From the NCBI GenBank assembly GCA_913064935.1, contig CAJYBF010000086.1:1-5469 (forward strand): DNA of 5,469 nucleotides, read 5' to 3'. Of the stretch, positions 1 to 4,737 are shown piece by piece. Position 1 is the stretch's first letter; each line of letters starts with the position of its first letter. Below the pieces are notes generated by a model. That model did not search any database, was not told the DNA's origin, and worked only from the letters and a program-made list of their open reading frames with translations. The translations under genes and the position numbers were made by a program. This DNA comes from an uncultured Mollicutes bacterium (GTDB lineage: Bacteria; Bacillota_I; Bacilli_A; MAG-NZ).

Positions 1-99
1 AGGTTAGACCTCCCCTTGATCGCAGCTAACCAGGCGCTGGAATTGACCAGTAATACGCCGATTCGCTCTGTATTACGGTCAACTGAGCTTAAACGTTAG
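1..99 (+). CDS. C-terminal fragment of an unidentified protein
   Basis: Reading from base 1, a single frame runs 32 codons and ends at TAG 97-99. The peptide includes DLPLIAANQALELT and ends STELKR. Codon choice (CTG, GCG, CGC, CCG) is GC-richer than anything between 200 and 4700, which suggests a different, probably proteobacterial, source. The N-terminus lies outside the window. I do not recognise the family and assign no function. A possible gene start follows 34 bases later on the same strand, as in an ordinary bacterial gene pair. It could also be a chance open frame, because 99 bases is short; the codon pattern is the only support. Confidence 0.4.
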   Translation, partial: RLDLPLIAANQALELTSNTPIRSVLRSTELKR

Positions 100-128
100 C
101 AGTATAAAAATCATAAACAATAAGGAAG

Positions 129-359
129 TTAAATGAAGAGTCTTATATTATTTGCATTATTAATCTTATCAAACACAGTCAAATAAGTTTCTTGTAGGAT
201 GTCATCAGTTGCTTCTTCATTTCTTAAAATCCCAAAGACGAAGTAAAATAAATAATCTCTGGTTGAATTAAAAAGTTCGTCAAATGCACGCTCATTCTTA
301 TTCTTAATTTTCTTTGCTAGTTTCTCTAGTCTGCTCTTATCAAATTTGTTATAATCCAT
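129..359 (-). CDS. RNA polymerase ECF-type sigma factor, truncated within region 2
   Basis: The 76-residue product matches the N-terminus of extracytoplasmic-function sigma factors. These bind core RNA polymerase and direct it to stress- or envelope-response promoters. Residues about 22-66 form sigma region 2.1-2.2, with the ERAFDELF helix followed by ILRNEEATDDILQETYLTVF, the core-binding helix. ECF sigmas usually run 160-190 residues. Here regions 2.3-2.4 (-10 melting and recognition) and all of region 4 (-35 recognition) are absent, so the product as written cannot be functional. The start is fixed: an in-frame TAG at 363-365 lies two codons upstream and no other Met occurs in the frame. 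The nearest Shine-Dalgarno-like AAAGGG (372-377) is 12 bases away, longer than usual. The last residues (about 68-76) do not fit the family and are probably foreign. No anti-sigma gene is visible. Confidence 0.8.
   Translation of the reverse strand: MDYNKFDKSRLEKLAKKIKNKNERAFDELFNSTRDYLFYFVFGILRNEEATDDILQETYLTVFDKINNANNIRLFI
133..168 (+). CDS. Possible 5' end of a signal-peptide protein, cut at a seam
   Basis: An ATG at 133-135 follows an AAGGAAG ribosome-binding sequence at 122-128. The first codons read MKSLILFALLILS, a basic residue and then a hydrophobic stretch, as in a signal peptide or first membrane segment. The frame then reaches TAA at 184-186 after only 17 codons. The natural reading is that a gene of the left-hand source begins here and is replaced by unrelated sequence around 160-170, where the opposite strand still encodes sigma-factor residues. 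The downstream protein cannot be identified. A chance start in AT-rich DNA is the alternative. Confidence 0.3.
140..172. other. Probable left chimeric seam
   Basis: To the left, the + strand carries a GC-richer gene tail and a plausible new gene start that is still signal-peptide-like to about 168. To the right, the - strand encodes convincing sigma-70 region 2 down to about 159-171. Both open frames become uninformative as they cross this interval, so the join lies here, probably within a few shared AT-rich bases. The sigma frame then hits TAA at 129-131 after a non-family tail (NNIRLFI). Confidence 0.55.
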
Positions 360-434
360 ATTCTAATGTGTCCCTTTCATATAATAAACAATTGAAAAGC
401 TTGTTTTATTGGCTATTTATTTTTTCCATACACT

Positions 435-443
435 ATTATACCA
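435..443 (-). promoter_or_regulatory. Extended -10 promoter of the sigma-factor gene
   Basis: On the minus strand the sequence reads TGGTATAAT: a perfect TATAAT (435-440) preceded by the TGN extension (441-443). No convincing -35 hexamer lies 16-18 bases further up, which is normal for extended -10 promoters. The start site would be near 428, giving a leader of about 70 bases before the sigma-factor ATG at 359. The unusually good match suggests housekeeping-sigma transcription rather than pure autoregulation. Confidence 0.6.
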
Positions 444-579
444 AAAATTATATGGATTAAGCTCTCTGTCTAATTTAAGTACTACAAAAAAACGATTTAA
501 AAGATTAATTCTCAATTTAGTGTTTAGCCTGTGTTACTGTGCACTTTTAGAGAAGAATAGTTGATATTGCAATAATAAA

Positions 580-623
580 CTTAATGAATTCTTAATGATT
601 TGTTAAGGATACGTTAACAATTG
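580..623 (+). promoter_or_regulatory. Four 11-bp-phased TTAA repeats, PhoP/OmpR-type binding array
   Basis: Four consecutive 11-base units start at 580, 591, 602 and 613: CTTAATGAATT, CTTAATGATTT, GTTAAGGATAC, GTTAACAATTG. Each has the form (C/G)TTAA at the same position, giving hexamers TTAATG, TTAATG, TTAAGG and TTAACA with 5-base spacers. B. subtilis PhoP and related OmpR-family response regulators bind direct repeats of TTAACA-like hexamers with this one-turn spacing, commonly four of them upstream of an activated promoter. With a -10 at 629-634 and a start near 641, the array spans roughly -61 to -18, the expected position for activation. The regulator's identity is inference; no response regulator is encoded here. 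Confidence 0.55.
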
Positions 624-626
624 TTA
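615..626. repeat. Perfect 12-bp palindrome TAACAATTGTTA
   Basis: TAACAA and TTGTTA form a perfect dyad overlapping the last unit of the 11-bp repeat array and lying just upstream of the likely -10 of the downstream membrane-protein gene. It could be an operator for a dimeric repressor, or a by-product of TTAACA followed by TTGTTA. AT-only palindromes of this length arise by chance in low-GC DNA, so its role is uncertain. Confidence 0.3.
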
Positions 627-628
627 GA

Positions 629-634
629 TATAGT
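629..634 (+). promoter_or_regulatory. Likely -10 element of the DUF6326-like gene
   Basis: TATAGT differs from TATAAT at one base and lies 6 bases after the phased repeat array. No good -35 hexamer is found at the right distance, as expected for an activator-dependent promoter. A rival is TAGAAT at 642-647, but its start site would fall almost on the ribosome binding site at 653-658. Confidence 0.35.
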
Positions 635-668
635 AGTCATATAGAATAAATAAAGGAGGACAAAAAAT

Positions 669-1049
669 ATGAACTTAAAAAATAGGCAAATGGTCGTATC
701 TACATTATGGATAGTCGTAATGCTAAATATGGCATTTGCAGATATTCTTGGTTTTATGATTCCAGGAACATTAGCAGAAATAATGACTGGGTATGGTGGA
801 AGTGTGCCTATAACAGAGGAATCAATGTTAGTAGCTGCGATATTCATTGAAATCCCAATCGCAATGATCTTCTTATCAAGAATACTAAAATTCAAGCTTA
901 ACAAGATTTTTAATATTATTGCTTCAATCATCACGATTATCTTTGTAGTTGGTGGTGGATCATTAGAACTGCAATACATATTCTTTGCAACAATCGAAAC
1001 TATTAGTGTAATAGCTATTATTTGGCTTATGATTAAATGGAAAGAATAG
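669..1049 (+). CDS. Four-helix membrane protein, DUF6326-like
   Basis: The product is a 126-residue integral membrane protein with four predicted hydrophobic helices at about residues 10-32, 54-72, 79-96 and 102-123, and a short basic tail (MIKWKE). The first helix holds an Asp (FADILGFMIPG), followed by LAEIMTG. The second carries EIPIAMIFLSR and the third ends VVGGGS. From memory this layout resembles the DUF6326 family, whose function is not known to me; I could not search. The start is well supported by AAAGGAGG (652-659) about 9 bases upstream. It is a single-gene unit between the phased repeat array and a strong terminator. If the array binds a PhoP-like response regulator, the protein may belong to an envelope or nutrient-stress response. 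That is inference only. Confidence 0.75.
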   Translation: MNLKNRQMVVSTLWIVVMLNMAFADILGFMIPGTLAEIMTGYGGSVPITEESMLVAAIFIEIPIAMIFLSRILKFKLNKIFNIIASIITIIFVVGGGSLELQYIFFATIETISVIAIIWLMIKWKE

Positions 1050-1059
1050 TTTTAACAGC

Positions 1060-1086
1060 CAGAGCAAGTTTTGCTCTGTTTTTTTT
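1060..1086 (+). terminator. Rho-independent terminator of the DUF6326-like gene
   Basis: CAGAGCAA (1060-1067) pairs perfectly with TTGCTCTG (1071-1078) around a 3-base loop, or as a 7-bp stem with a 5-base loop. Eight T residues (1079-1086) follow. It starts 11 bases after the stop codon. The minus strand has no matching T tract, so it acts on the + strand transcript only. Confidence 0.9.
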
Positions 1087-1139
1087 GATTTTAATTTCAT
1101 CAACCCTTTCCATTTCTCAGTCGCAACTTGCTTTGTTAA

Positions 1140-1240
1140 TAATAATCGTTTTTTCTTGAATTCCCTCGAATACCCTGCCATATAAAAACTGCACCCTACT
1201 TTTTCATAGTTTCCTATGTCCAAGTTTTTAGGTGCAGTGT
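1140..1240 (-). mobile_element. Probable IS3-family end remnant (two abutted inverted ends)
   Basis: ACTGCACC (1188-1195) and GGTGCAGT (1231-1238) form an 8-bp inverted repeat bounding a 51-bp unit. On the minus strand, bases 1236-1217 read TGCACCTAAAAACTTGGACA, which I recall as the style of terminal repeat of IS3/IS150-group elements. The other end continues as CACCCTACTTTTTCATAG. An inner CATAG/CTATG pair (1205-1209, 1214-1218) extends the potential hairpin. Just inside, a minus-strand ATG at 1181 starts MAGYSREFKKK, similar to the opening of IS3 orfA products, but the similarity stops after about 11 residues. I read this as a decayed or internally deleted element; no target duplication is obvious. 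It lies in the gap between convergent genes. Confidence 0.35.
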
Positions 1241-1336
1241 ATGATTTATGTACTTTCTATTTTCCTTAGTGATTTATTTTGTAATACACTCAACATATTA
1301 ATATCCTCGTAAAATGATAATCTCCAGGTCCTATTA

Positions 1337-2251
1337 TTAGCTATCTTCCTTAATATTTATTACAACATTCCCAACTTTGTGTTTAGAATATACATGTTCA
1401 TGAGCTTCCTTGAATTTATCAAATGAGTATGCTTTTTCAATATATGTCTTTAATCCACCATCATTAATAATTTCATTGATTTCTTCTAGTATACTTACTT
1501 TTTCTGATGTTAAGGATTTAGATGAAACATATTTTCCTATGCTAGTTAACGATTCTTTTACATTTGATTTTTTTAGTTTAGCAACAGTATCAAAAATCAG
1601 ATCATATTTTTTATTGTTTTGAGTAAAGTCAGTAGTCTTATAATCTATCACGTAATCTGCACCTAGAGAAAGAACAACTTTATGATTCTTCTCACTACAA
1701 ACTGCAGTTACTTCAGCACCATAGTACTTCGCTAATTGAATAGCATAGGTACCTAAGCTTCCACTAGCTCCATATATCAATACTTTATCATTTTTCTTAA
1801 CTGTATTTCTATTAATAAAATGATATGAACTCATTGCCCCAAATGCTAATGGTGCAGCATCTTGGTATGTCATTGATTCTGGCACTTCGGCAATAACTCC
1901 TTTTTCATTCATTACTAGATATTCAGCTAAACATCCTGCCTTCATTGAGTTAATTAAATATACTCTGTCACCAACCTTATATTTAGTAATATTCTTCCCA
2001 ACCTTGACTATTTTCCCTGACGCTGTTAACCCTCTTATTTTCCTTCTTGGTCCTTTAAACCCAAACATTATTTTCATAATTGTCTTAAGACCAAATGGTA
2101 TATCTAATGTATTTACTTTCATATCTCCACTCGCGATATTTACCGTGTTCATTTCTATTAACACTTCGTTCTCATTTGGAGTTGGTTTTTCAACCTTAGT
2201 CATCATTAGATTAGAAGCATCTCCATACTTGCTTTGAATAATTGCTTTCAT
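1337..2251 (-). CDS. Zinc-free medium-chain NAD(P)H-dependent oxidoreductase (paralogue 1)
   Basis: This 304-residue cytoplasmic protein belongs to the medium-chain dehydrogenase/reductase superfamily, quinone-oxidoreductase-like branch, which reduces quinones or activated C=C/C=O bonds with NAD(P)H. Residues 1-115 form the GroES-like catalytic domain, including KVGKNITKYKVGDRVY (83-98). The Rossmann nucleotide-binding motif is GASGSLG at 161-167, followed by GADYVIDYK (197-205). No structural or catalytic zinc cysteine set is present. Where zinc-containing relatives have a GHE-type motif, this one has GLTASG, lacking the acidic residue that its neighbour retains. The start is supported by GGAGG five bases upstream. 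It is clearly paralogous to the gene at 2383-3354, but a terminator between them and its own leader suggest separate transcription. Substrate unknown. Confidence 0.88.
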   Translation of the reverse strand: MKAIIQSKYGDASNLMMTKVEKPTPNENEVLIEMNTVNIASGDMKVNTLDIPFGLKTIMKIMFGFKGPRRKIRGLTASGKIVKVGKNITKYKVGDRVYLINSMKAGCLAEYLVMNEKGVIAEVPESMTYQDAAPLAFGAMSSYHFINRNTVKKNDKVLIYGASGSLGTYAIQLAKYYGAEVTAVCSEKNHKVVLSLGADYVIDYKTTDFTQNNKKYDLIFDTVAKLKKSNVKESLTSIGKYVSSKSLTSEKVSILEEINEIINDGGLKTYIEKAYSFDKFKEAHEHVYSKHKVGNVVINIKEDS

Positions 2252-2274
2252 ATAATCCTCCGGGGTGATTCTCT

Positions 2275-2292
2275 TATGTTAAGAATAACATA
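2275..2292. promoter_or_regulatory. Candidate operator: TATGTTA-4-TAACATA dyad
   Basis: TATGTTA (2275-2281) and TAACATA (2286-2292) form a perfect 7-4-7 inverted repeat 23 bases upstream of the oxidoreductase ATG, just above its GGAGG. The position fits a repressor operator near the transcription start or a small leader hairpin. I see no confident -35/-10 pair around it. Chance occurrence in AT-rich DNA remains possible. Confidence 0.35.
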
Positions 2293-2323
2293 GTTCCACA
2301 TAGTATTCCATTCATAAATACCC

Positions 2324-2351
2324 AAAAACAAAGACCGTTCAAGGTCTTTGT
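2324..2351 (-). terminator. Rho-independent terminator of oxidoreductase paralogue 2
   Basis: On the minus strand ACAAAGACC pairs perfectly with GGTCTTTGT (arms 2343-2351 and 2328-2336, 6-base loop), followed by a run of T ending at 2324. It lies 31 bases past the stop of the upstream gene (TAA at 2383-2385) and before the leader of the next gene. This separates the two paralogues transcriptionally. Confidence 0.85.
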
Positions 2352-2382
2352 CGTAATGTATATCAACTGTCGGGAGAGTATT

Positions 2383-3354
2383 TTATATCCTAACTAATAC
2401 ATTTCCTTTTTTATGTCCACTTTCAACATATTTTTGTGCCTCGATAATATCATCCATAGGATACTCATTGTCCATTAATGGTTTGATATTTTCTCTTACT
2501 AACATTCCTTCAAGAATTTCCAAATCTTTATGTTTTTGTGGTATTTTTCTTAGTCCTGTTGCAGCAAATAGATCTTTCTTACCTTTTTGTTTTTTCTTAA
2601 ATAGTAATTTTAACATCGTTGATAAGACCGGTACTGTTGTTAGATATCTTCCTTCTTTGGAAAGGATACTCTTACATGCACCAAAACTTGATTTTCCAAC
2701 AGCGTCAAATATGATATCATATTCCTTATCTAACTTCGTATAGTTTGTCTTTTTATAATCGATAACTTCGTCACAACCCAAGTTTTTTATTAACTCTACA
2801 TTGGCTGTGCTGCAAACCCCAGTAACATGAGCTTTGAAATGTTTTGCTAATACTACACCAAATGATCCAACAGATCCAGAAGCCCCAATCACTAGTACTT
2901 TTTGTCCTTGTTTAATTTCAGCCTTATCTCTTAAGAATGGTAAAGCTGTAATACCACCATCTAGTAAAGTAATAATGTGTTTTGATTCTACAGTATCTGG
3001 AACTTTTCTTATAAGAGTTTTATCTTTTACACAATTATATTCAGCATAAGACCCTAGTTTCATTCCATTTGATCCATATACTCTATCGCCTACTTTGAAA
3101 TCTTTAACATTACATCCCAAATCTTCAATAACACCCACATACATTTCACCATGAACACTTACCCGAGGTTTTAAAAGTCCTGAGAATAGTCTAGCTATCC
3201 ATGGTTTTCCTGTTCTAAATGAACAATCTGTTGGTGACACAATTGCGTATGCTACTTTTACTAAAATCTCATCTTCTTTTGGGATTGGTTTAGTGATATC
3301 CTTTATTACAATAATATCTGCACTACCATACTTTGTACATACACTTGCTTTCAT
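2383..3354 (-). CDS. Zinc-free medium-chain NAD(P)H-dependent oxidoreductase (paralogue 2)
   Basis: This 323-residue protein is of the same superfamily as its neighbour. It matches the common Firmicutes 'NAD(P)-dependent alcohol dehydrogenase' form, with KYGSAD near the start, FRTGKPWIARLFSGLLKPR (46-64), an HGE motif (68-70) and KDFKVGDRVYG (84-94). The Rossmann motif is GASGSVG at 157-163, then GCDEVIDYKKTNY (193-205) and YDIIFDAVG (212-220). The zinc-ligand cysteine set is absent, so it is probably a reductase of quinones, enones or aldehydes rather than a true zinc alcohol dehydrogenase. A lysine-rich stretch (KKKQKGKK, 253-260) is longer than in paralogue 1. AAAGGA lies about 10 bases before the ATG. 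It starts 74 bases after the HTH gene stop with no terminator between, so read-through from that operon is possible, as is its own promoter. Substrate unknown. Confidence 0.9.
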   Translation of the reverse strand: MKASVCTKYGSADIIVIKDITKPIPKEDEILVKVAYAIVSPTDCSFRTGKPWIARLFSGLLKPRVSVHGEMYVGVIEDLGCNVKDFKVGDRVYGSNGMKLGSYAEYNCVKDKTLIRKVPDTVESKHIITLLDGGITALPFLRDKAEIKQGQKVLVIGASGSVGSFGVVLAKHFKAHVTGVCSTANVELIKNLGCDEVIDYKKTNYTKLDKEYDIIFDAVGKSSFGACKSILSKEGRYLTTVPVLSTMLKLLFKKKQKGKKDLFAATGLRKIPQKHKDLEILEGMLVRENIKPLMDNEYPMDDIIEAQKYVESGHKKGNVLVRI

Positions 3355-3373
3355 TTAATTTCAGTCCTTTCAC

Positions 3374-3382
3374 GATCAACAA
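3374..3382. promoter_or_regulatory. GATCAACAA half-site shared with the upstream operon operator
   Basis: The 9-mer GATCAACAA here, 20 bases upstream of the second oxidoreductase ATG, is identical to the right half and centre of the 14-bp palindrome at 4432-4445. The other half is not conserved, but a second GATC follows at 3384-3387. One regulator, perhaps the HTH protein encoded just upstream, could act at both sites. A chance 9-mer match is not excluded. Confidence 0.3.
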
Positions 3383-3428
3383 AGATCATTTAATGTTTAA
3401 AGCATAATTCTAATGTTGGTGAGTATTT

Positions 3429-3632
3429 CTATTTTTCGTATTCTAATATATCTCCAGGCTGACAATCTAAAACTTCACAGATTTTTTCTAATGTTGAAAA
3501 TCTAATAGCTCTTACTTTCCCTGTTTTTAGATTGGATAAATTTGCTAAACTAACTCCAACTTTTTCACTAAGTTCATTTAATGGCATTTTTCGATCGGCT
3601 AAAACACGATCTAATCTAATAATGATTGCCAT
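3429..3632 (-). CDS. YozG-like Cro/C1-family HTH transcriptional regulator
   Basis: This 67-residue DNA-binding protein is essentially a single XRE-type helix-turn-helix domain. LNELSEKVGVSLANLSNLKTG (18-38) holds helices 2 and 3, followed by the family's RFSTLEKICEVLDCQPGDILEY ending (44-65). Proteins of this size and ending are repeatedly found next to DUF2975 membrane proteins, as with yozG/yoaS in Bacillus, and that is the arrangement here. Its ATG lies 2 bases after the stop of the membrane gene with no strong ribosome binding site, suggesting translational coupling. Candidate targets are the palindrome at 4432-4445 (autoregulation) and the half-site at 3374-3382. The signal it responds to is unknown. 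Confidence 0.88.
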   Translation of the reverse strand: MAIIIRLDRVLADRKMPLNELSEKVGVSLANLSNLKTGKVRAIRFSTLEKICEVLDCQPGDILEYEK

Positions 3633-3634
3633 TT

Positions 3635-4237
3635 TTACACAGTCATATCATGATCTTCTTGTAAATAAGAAGCATAACCGAAGATGTTAGCTAAAACGAC
3701 TATAAGTAATCCTATGAATAATTGTTGGAAATTAACCATGTAGTTAAATCCTATATTGCTAAGCGATAACAGATTTATAAAACTATTAAGTAGTAATCCT
3801 TCAAATATTGGAAACACAAATGCAACAATCACGAATGCATAACCAACTTTACTAATTCTCATTATGTTTTTGTTTGAAAAAGGTTTGTCATCAGTAACGT
3901 CAATGATTACTTTCTTTAGCATTATAAATATAAATAGCAATAATGCAATATTTAGTAACACTACTAGTCCAACTAACACTACTGGCCCTTTGATATTTAC
4001 AATACCACTAAAGAAATCAGGATTAAGACTAATAAATGCATTTAAGGATTGAATATTTATATTCTCAAGCACTCCTAGATCAAAATCAAATAACTCGATG
4101 GGTAATAACGTAAGAACTCCCACCCCCACTAATAAAAACCCAATGGCTATATATAACACAACAACACTTACTTTTGTAATCCATCTTGTAATTGACAAGA
4201 TAATACTATAATACTTTTTGTTAAAAGAATGATTCAT
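3635..4237 (-). CDS. DUF2975-family four-helix membrane protein (YoaS-like)
   Basis: From the preferred start this is a 200-residue integral membrane protein. Hydrophobic helices lie at about 23-46, 86-107, 130-150 and 172-191, with a predicted loop between helices 1 and 2. Family hallmarks are DDKPFSNKNIMRISKVGYAF (116-135) before helix 3 and the C-terminal LQEDHDMTV (192-200). Function is not established; DUF2975 proteins are habitually paired with a small HTH regulator, as here. An ATG at 4253-4255 gives six more residues, but the ATG at 4235-4237 sits 7 bases after AAAGGGGG (4245-4252) and is preferred. The upstream 54-aa gene ends in ATGA at 4252-4255, overlapping the alternative start, so coupled translation is likely. 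Middle gene of a three-gene operon. Confidence 0.85.
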   Translation of the reverse strand: MNHSFNKKYYSIILSITRWITKVSVVVLYIAIGFLLVGVGVLTLLPIELFDFDLGVLENINIQSLNAFISLNPDFFSGIVNIKGPVVLVGLVVLLNIALLLFIFIMLKKVIIDVTDDKPFSNKNIMRISKVGYAFVIVAFVFPIFEGLLLNSFINLLSLSNIGFNYMVNFQQLFIGLLIVVLANIFGYASYLQEDHDMTV

Positions 4238-4251
4238 CTTCATTCCCCCTT

Positions 4252-4416
4252 TCATAACACTACAATATCACATGATTTAATCCATGTCAACATATATTTA
4301 TCGTTTATCGATACTTTTTTATTTCTTATAGATAATTGACCCTCTGAATCTAAACTAATATCATCATACAAGTGGTCTTCAATGTATTTTAATACTGTAG
4401 TAAGATTATCGTACAT
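4252..4416 (-). CDS. 54-residue protein of unknown function heading the DUF2975 operon
   Basis: The start is well supported: AAGGAG at 4424-4429 lies 7 bases before ATG 4416-4414, and the frame runs 54 codons to TGA at 4252-4254. It begins MYDNLTTVLKYIEDHLYDDI, then SLDSEGQLSI, and ends TWIKSCDIVVL. It has no membrane helix or signal peptide. The N-terminal YIEDHLYDDISLD resembles the first helix of AraC-type DNA-binding domains, but no helix-turn-helix follows, so this may be coincidental. The remainder looks like a small beta-strand-containing domain. I do not recognise a family. It is first in the operon, immediately behind the palindromic operator, and its stop overlaps an upstream ATG of the membrane gene. 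Roles as an accessory factor, leader peptide or signal-sensing partner are open. Confidence 0.65.
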   Translation of the reverse strand: MYDNLTTVLKYIEDHLYDDISLDSEGQLSIRNKKVSINDKYMLTWIKSCDIVVL

Positions 4417-4431
4417 GGTATCTCTCCTTTA

Positions 4432-4445
4432 TTGTTGATCAACAA
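4432..4445. promoter_or_regulatory. Perfect 14-bp palindromic operator TTGTTGATCAACAA
   Basis: TTGTTGA and TCAACAA are exact inverted copies. The site falls at the predicted transcription start of the three-gene operon (extended -10 at 4450-4458), just upstream of the ribosome binding site of the 54-aa gene. That is a classical position for a dimeric repressor. The operon's own HTH protein is the obvious candidate. Nine of its bases recur at 3374-3382. Confidence 0.55.
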
Positions 4446-4449
4446 CTAT

Positions 4450-4458
4450 ATTGTATCA
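4450..4458 (-). promoter_or_regulatory. Extended -10 promoter of the 54-aa/DUF2975/HTH operon
   Basis: The minus strand reads TGATACAAT: TACAAT (4450-4455), one mismatch from TATAAT, with TGN immediately upstream. The -35 region is weak; TTAACA lies only 13 bases above. Transcription would start near 4443, inside the palindrome at 4432-4445, leaving a short leader before the ATG at 4416. Confidence 0.45.
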
Positions 4459-4548
4459 GTACTATAATTGTTAAGGTTTAATGTTGTCACGTCGCGAGTG
4501 TTGTGTATATAAAACTACAATTGCTGCTTCTTTCATCATGATTTAATC

Positions 4549-4560
4549 GTATACGTATAC
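4549..4560. repeat. Perfect 12-bp palindrome GTATACGTATAC
   Basis: GTATAC is repeated directly, and because each copy is self-complementary the whole 12 bases is also a perfect dyad. It is followed by a T run (4561-4565). It may be an operator for an unseen divergent gene or chance; no neighbouring promoter supports it. Confidence 0.25.
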
Positions 4561-4572
4561 TTTTTAAATTCC

Positions 4573-4609
4573 GAGCGAAGAGCTCAAATGAAGGGGAATT
4601 TGGGGCTCG
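4573..4609. repeat. Competing hairpins in the GC-richer segment
   Basis: GAGC (4580-4583) can pair with GCTC (4605-4608), supported by CAAAT (4585-4589) with ATTTG (4598-4602), giving a two-part stem with an asymmetric internal loop. CGAGC (4573-4576 with flank) competes, because it could pair with GCTC at 4582-4585 or GCTCG at 4605-4609. Mutually exclusive pairings are typical of regulatory RNA leaders, but no T tract or downstream gene in the right place supports an attenuator. Confidence 0.3.
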
Positions 4610-4706
4610 ATCTAGTGTCCCAATAGCCCTACAGAATGCACATCTAACAATTTACCTCGCTTTGTGAATCGGGTCATTAATCTTTATTGTAATTGTCCAG
4701 AGTAAG

Positions 4707-4737
4707 AAAAAAAAACAACTAAAATATTAGCTGTTTT
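4707..4737 (-). terminator. Minus-strand Rho-independent terminator without its gene
   Basis: As minus-strand RNA, AAAACAGCUAA (4737-4727) pairs over 11 positions with UUAGUUGUUUU (4722-4712), including one G-U, around a 4-base loop. The U run continues to 4707. It would end a gene transcribed leftwards from beyond 4740, but the + strand there encodes a GC-rich kinase fragment and no minus-strand gene is present. The missing gene is strong evidence for a break just to the right. Confidence 0.75.

Larger units (their letters stand above)
4480..4700. other. Gene-free stretch with a GC-richer segment, unexplained
   Basis: Between the operon promoter and the orphan terminator no frame on either strand has both useful length and a ribosome binding site. 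Short minus frames such as MTRFTKRGKLLDVHSVGLLGH lack one. Bases about 4570-4640 are GC-richer than the surrounding intergenic DNA and rich in inverted GAGC/GCTC elements. This could be a structured RNA, part of an element end, or a small foreign insert. No tRNA, rRNA or known riboswitch motif is recognised. Confidence 0.4.

Noticed and set aside
614..979. Minus-strand open frame of 121 codons opposite the DUF6326-like gene
   Set aside because: It lies antisense to a well-supported gene with its own ribosome binding site and terminator, has an Ile-rich composition typical of the complement of a membrane-protein gene, and has no convincing start signal.
963..1223. Minus-strand 86-codon open frame as a gene
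   Set aside because: It runs through the terminator at 1060-1086 and into the complement of the DUF6326-like gene. Only about 11 residues from the Met at 1181 resemble an IS3 orfA start, so it is treated as part of the element remnant.
4253..4255. ATG at 4253-4255 as start of the DUF2975 gene
   Set aside because: It has no ribosome binding site, whereas the ATG at 4235-4237 sits 7 bases after AAAGGGGG. The extra residues MKGGMK mostly encode the Shine-Dalgarno sequence.
3429..4416. Toxin-antitoxin system
   Set aside because: A small ORF, membrane protein and HTH regulator with autoregulatory palindrome superficially resemble one, but DUF2975-HTH pairs are a known non-TA arrangement and no toxin-like motif is visible in the 54-aa protein.
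160..4735. Mycoplasma-type genetic code (UGA = Trp)
   Set aside because: Trp is encoded by TGG in several genes and TGA serves as the stop of the 54-aa gene, so the standard bacterial code applies.
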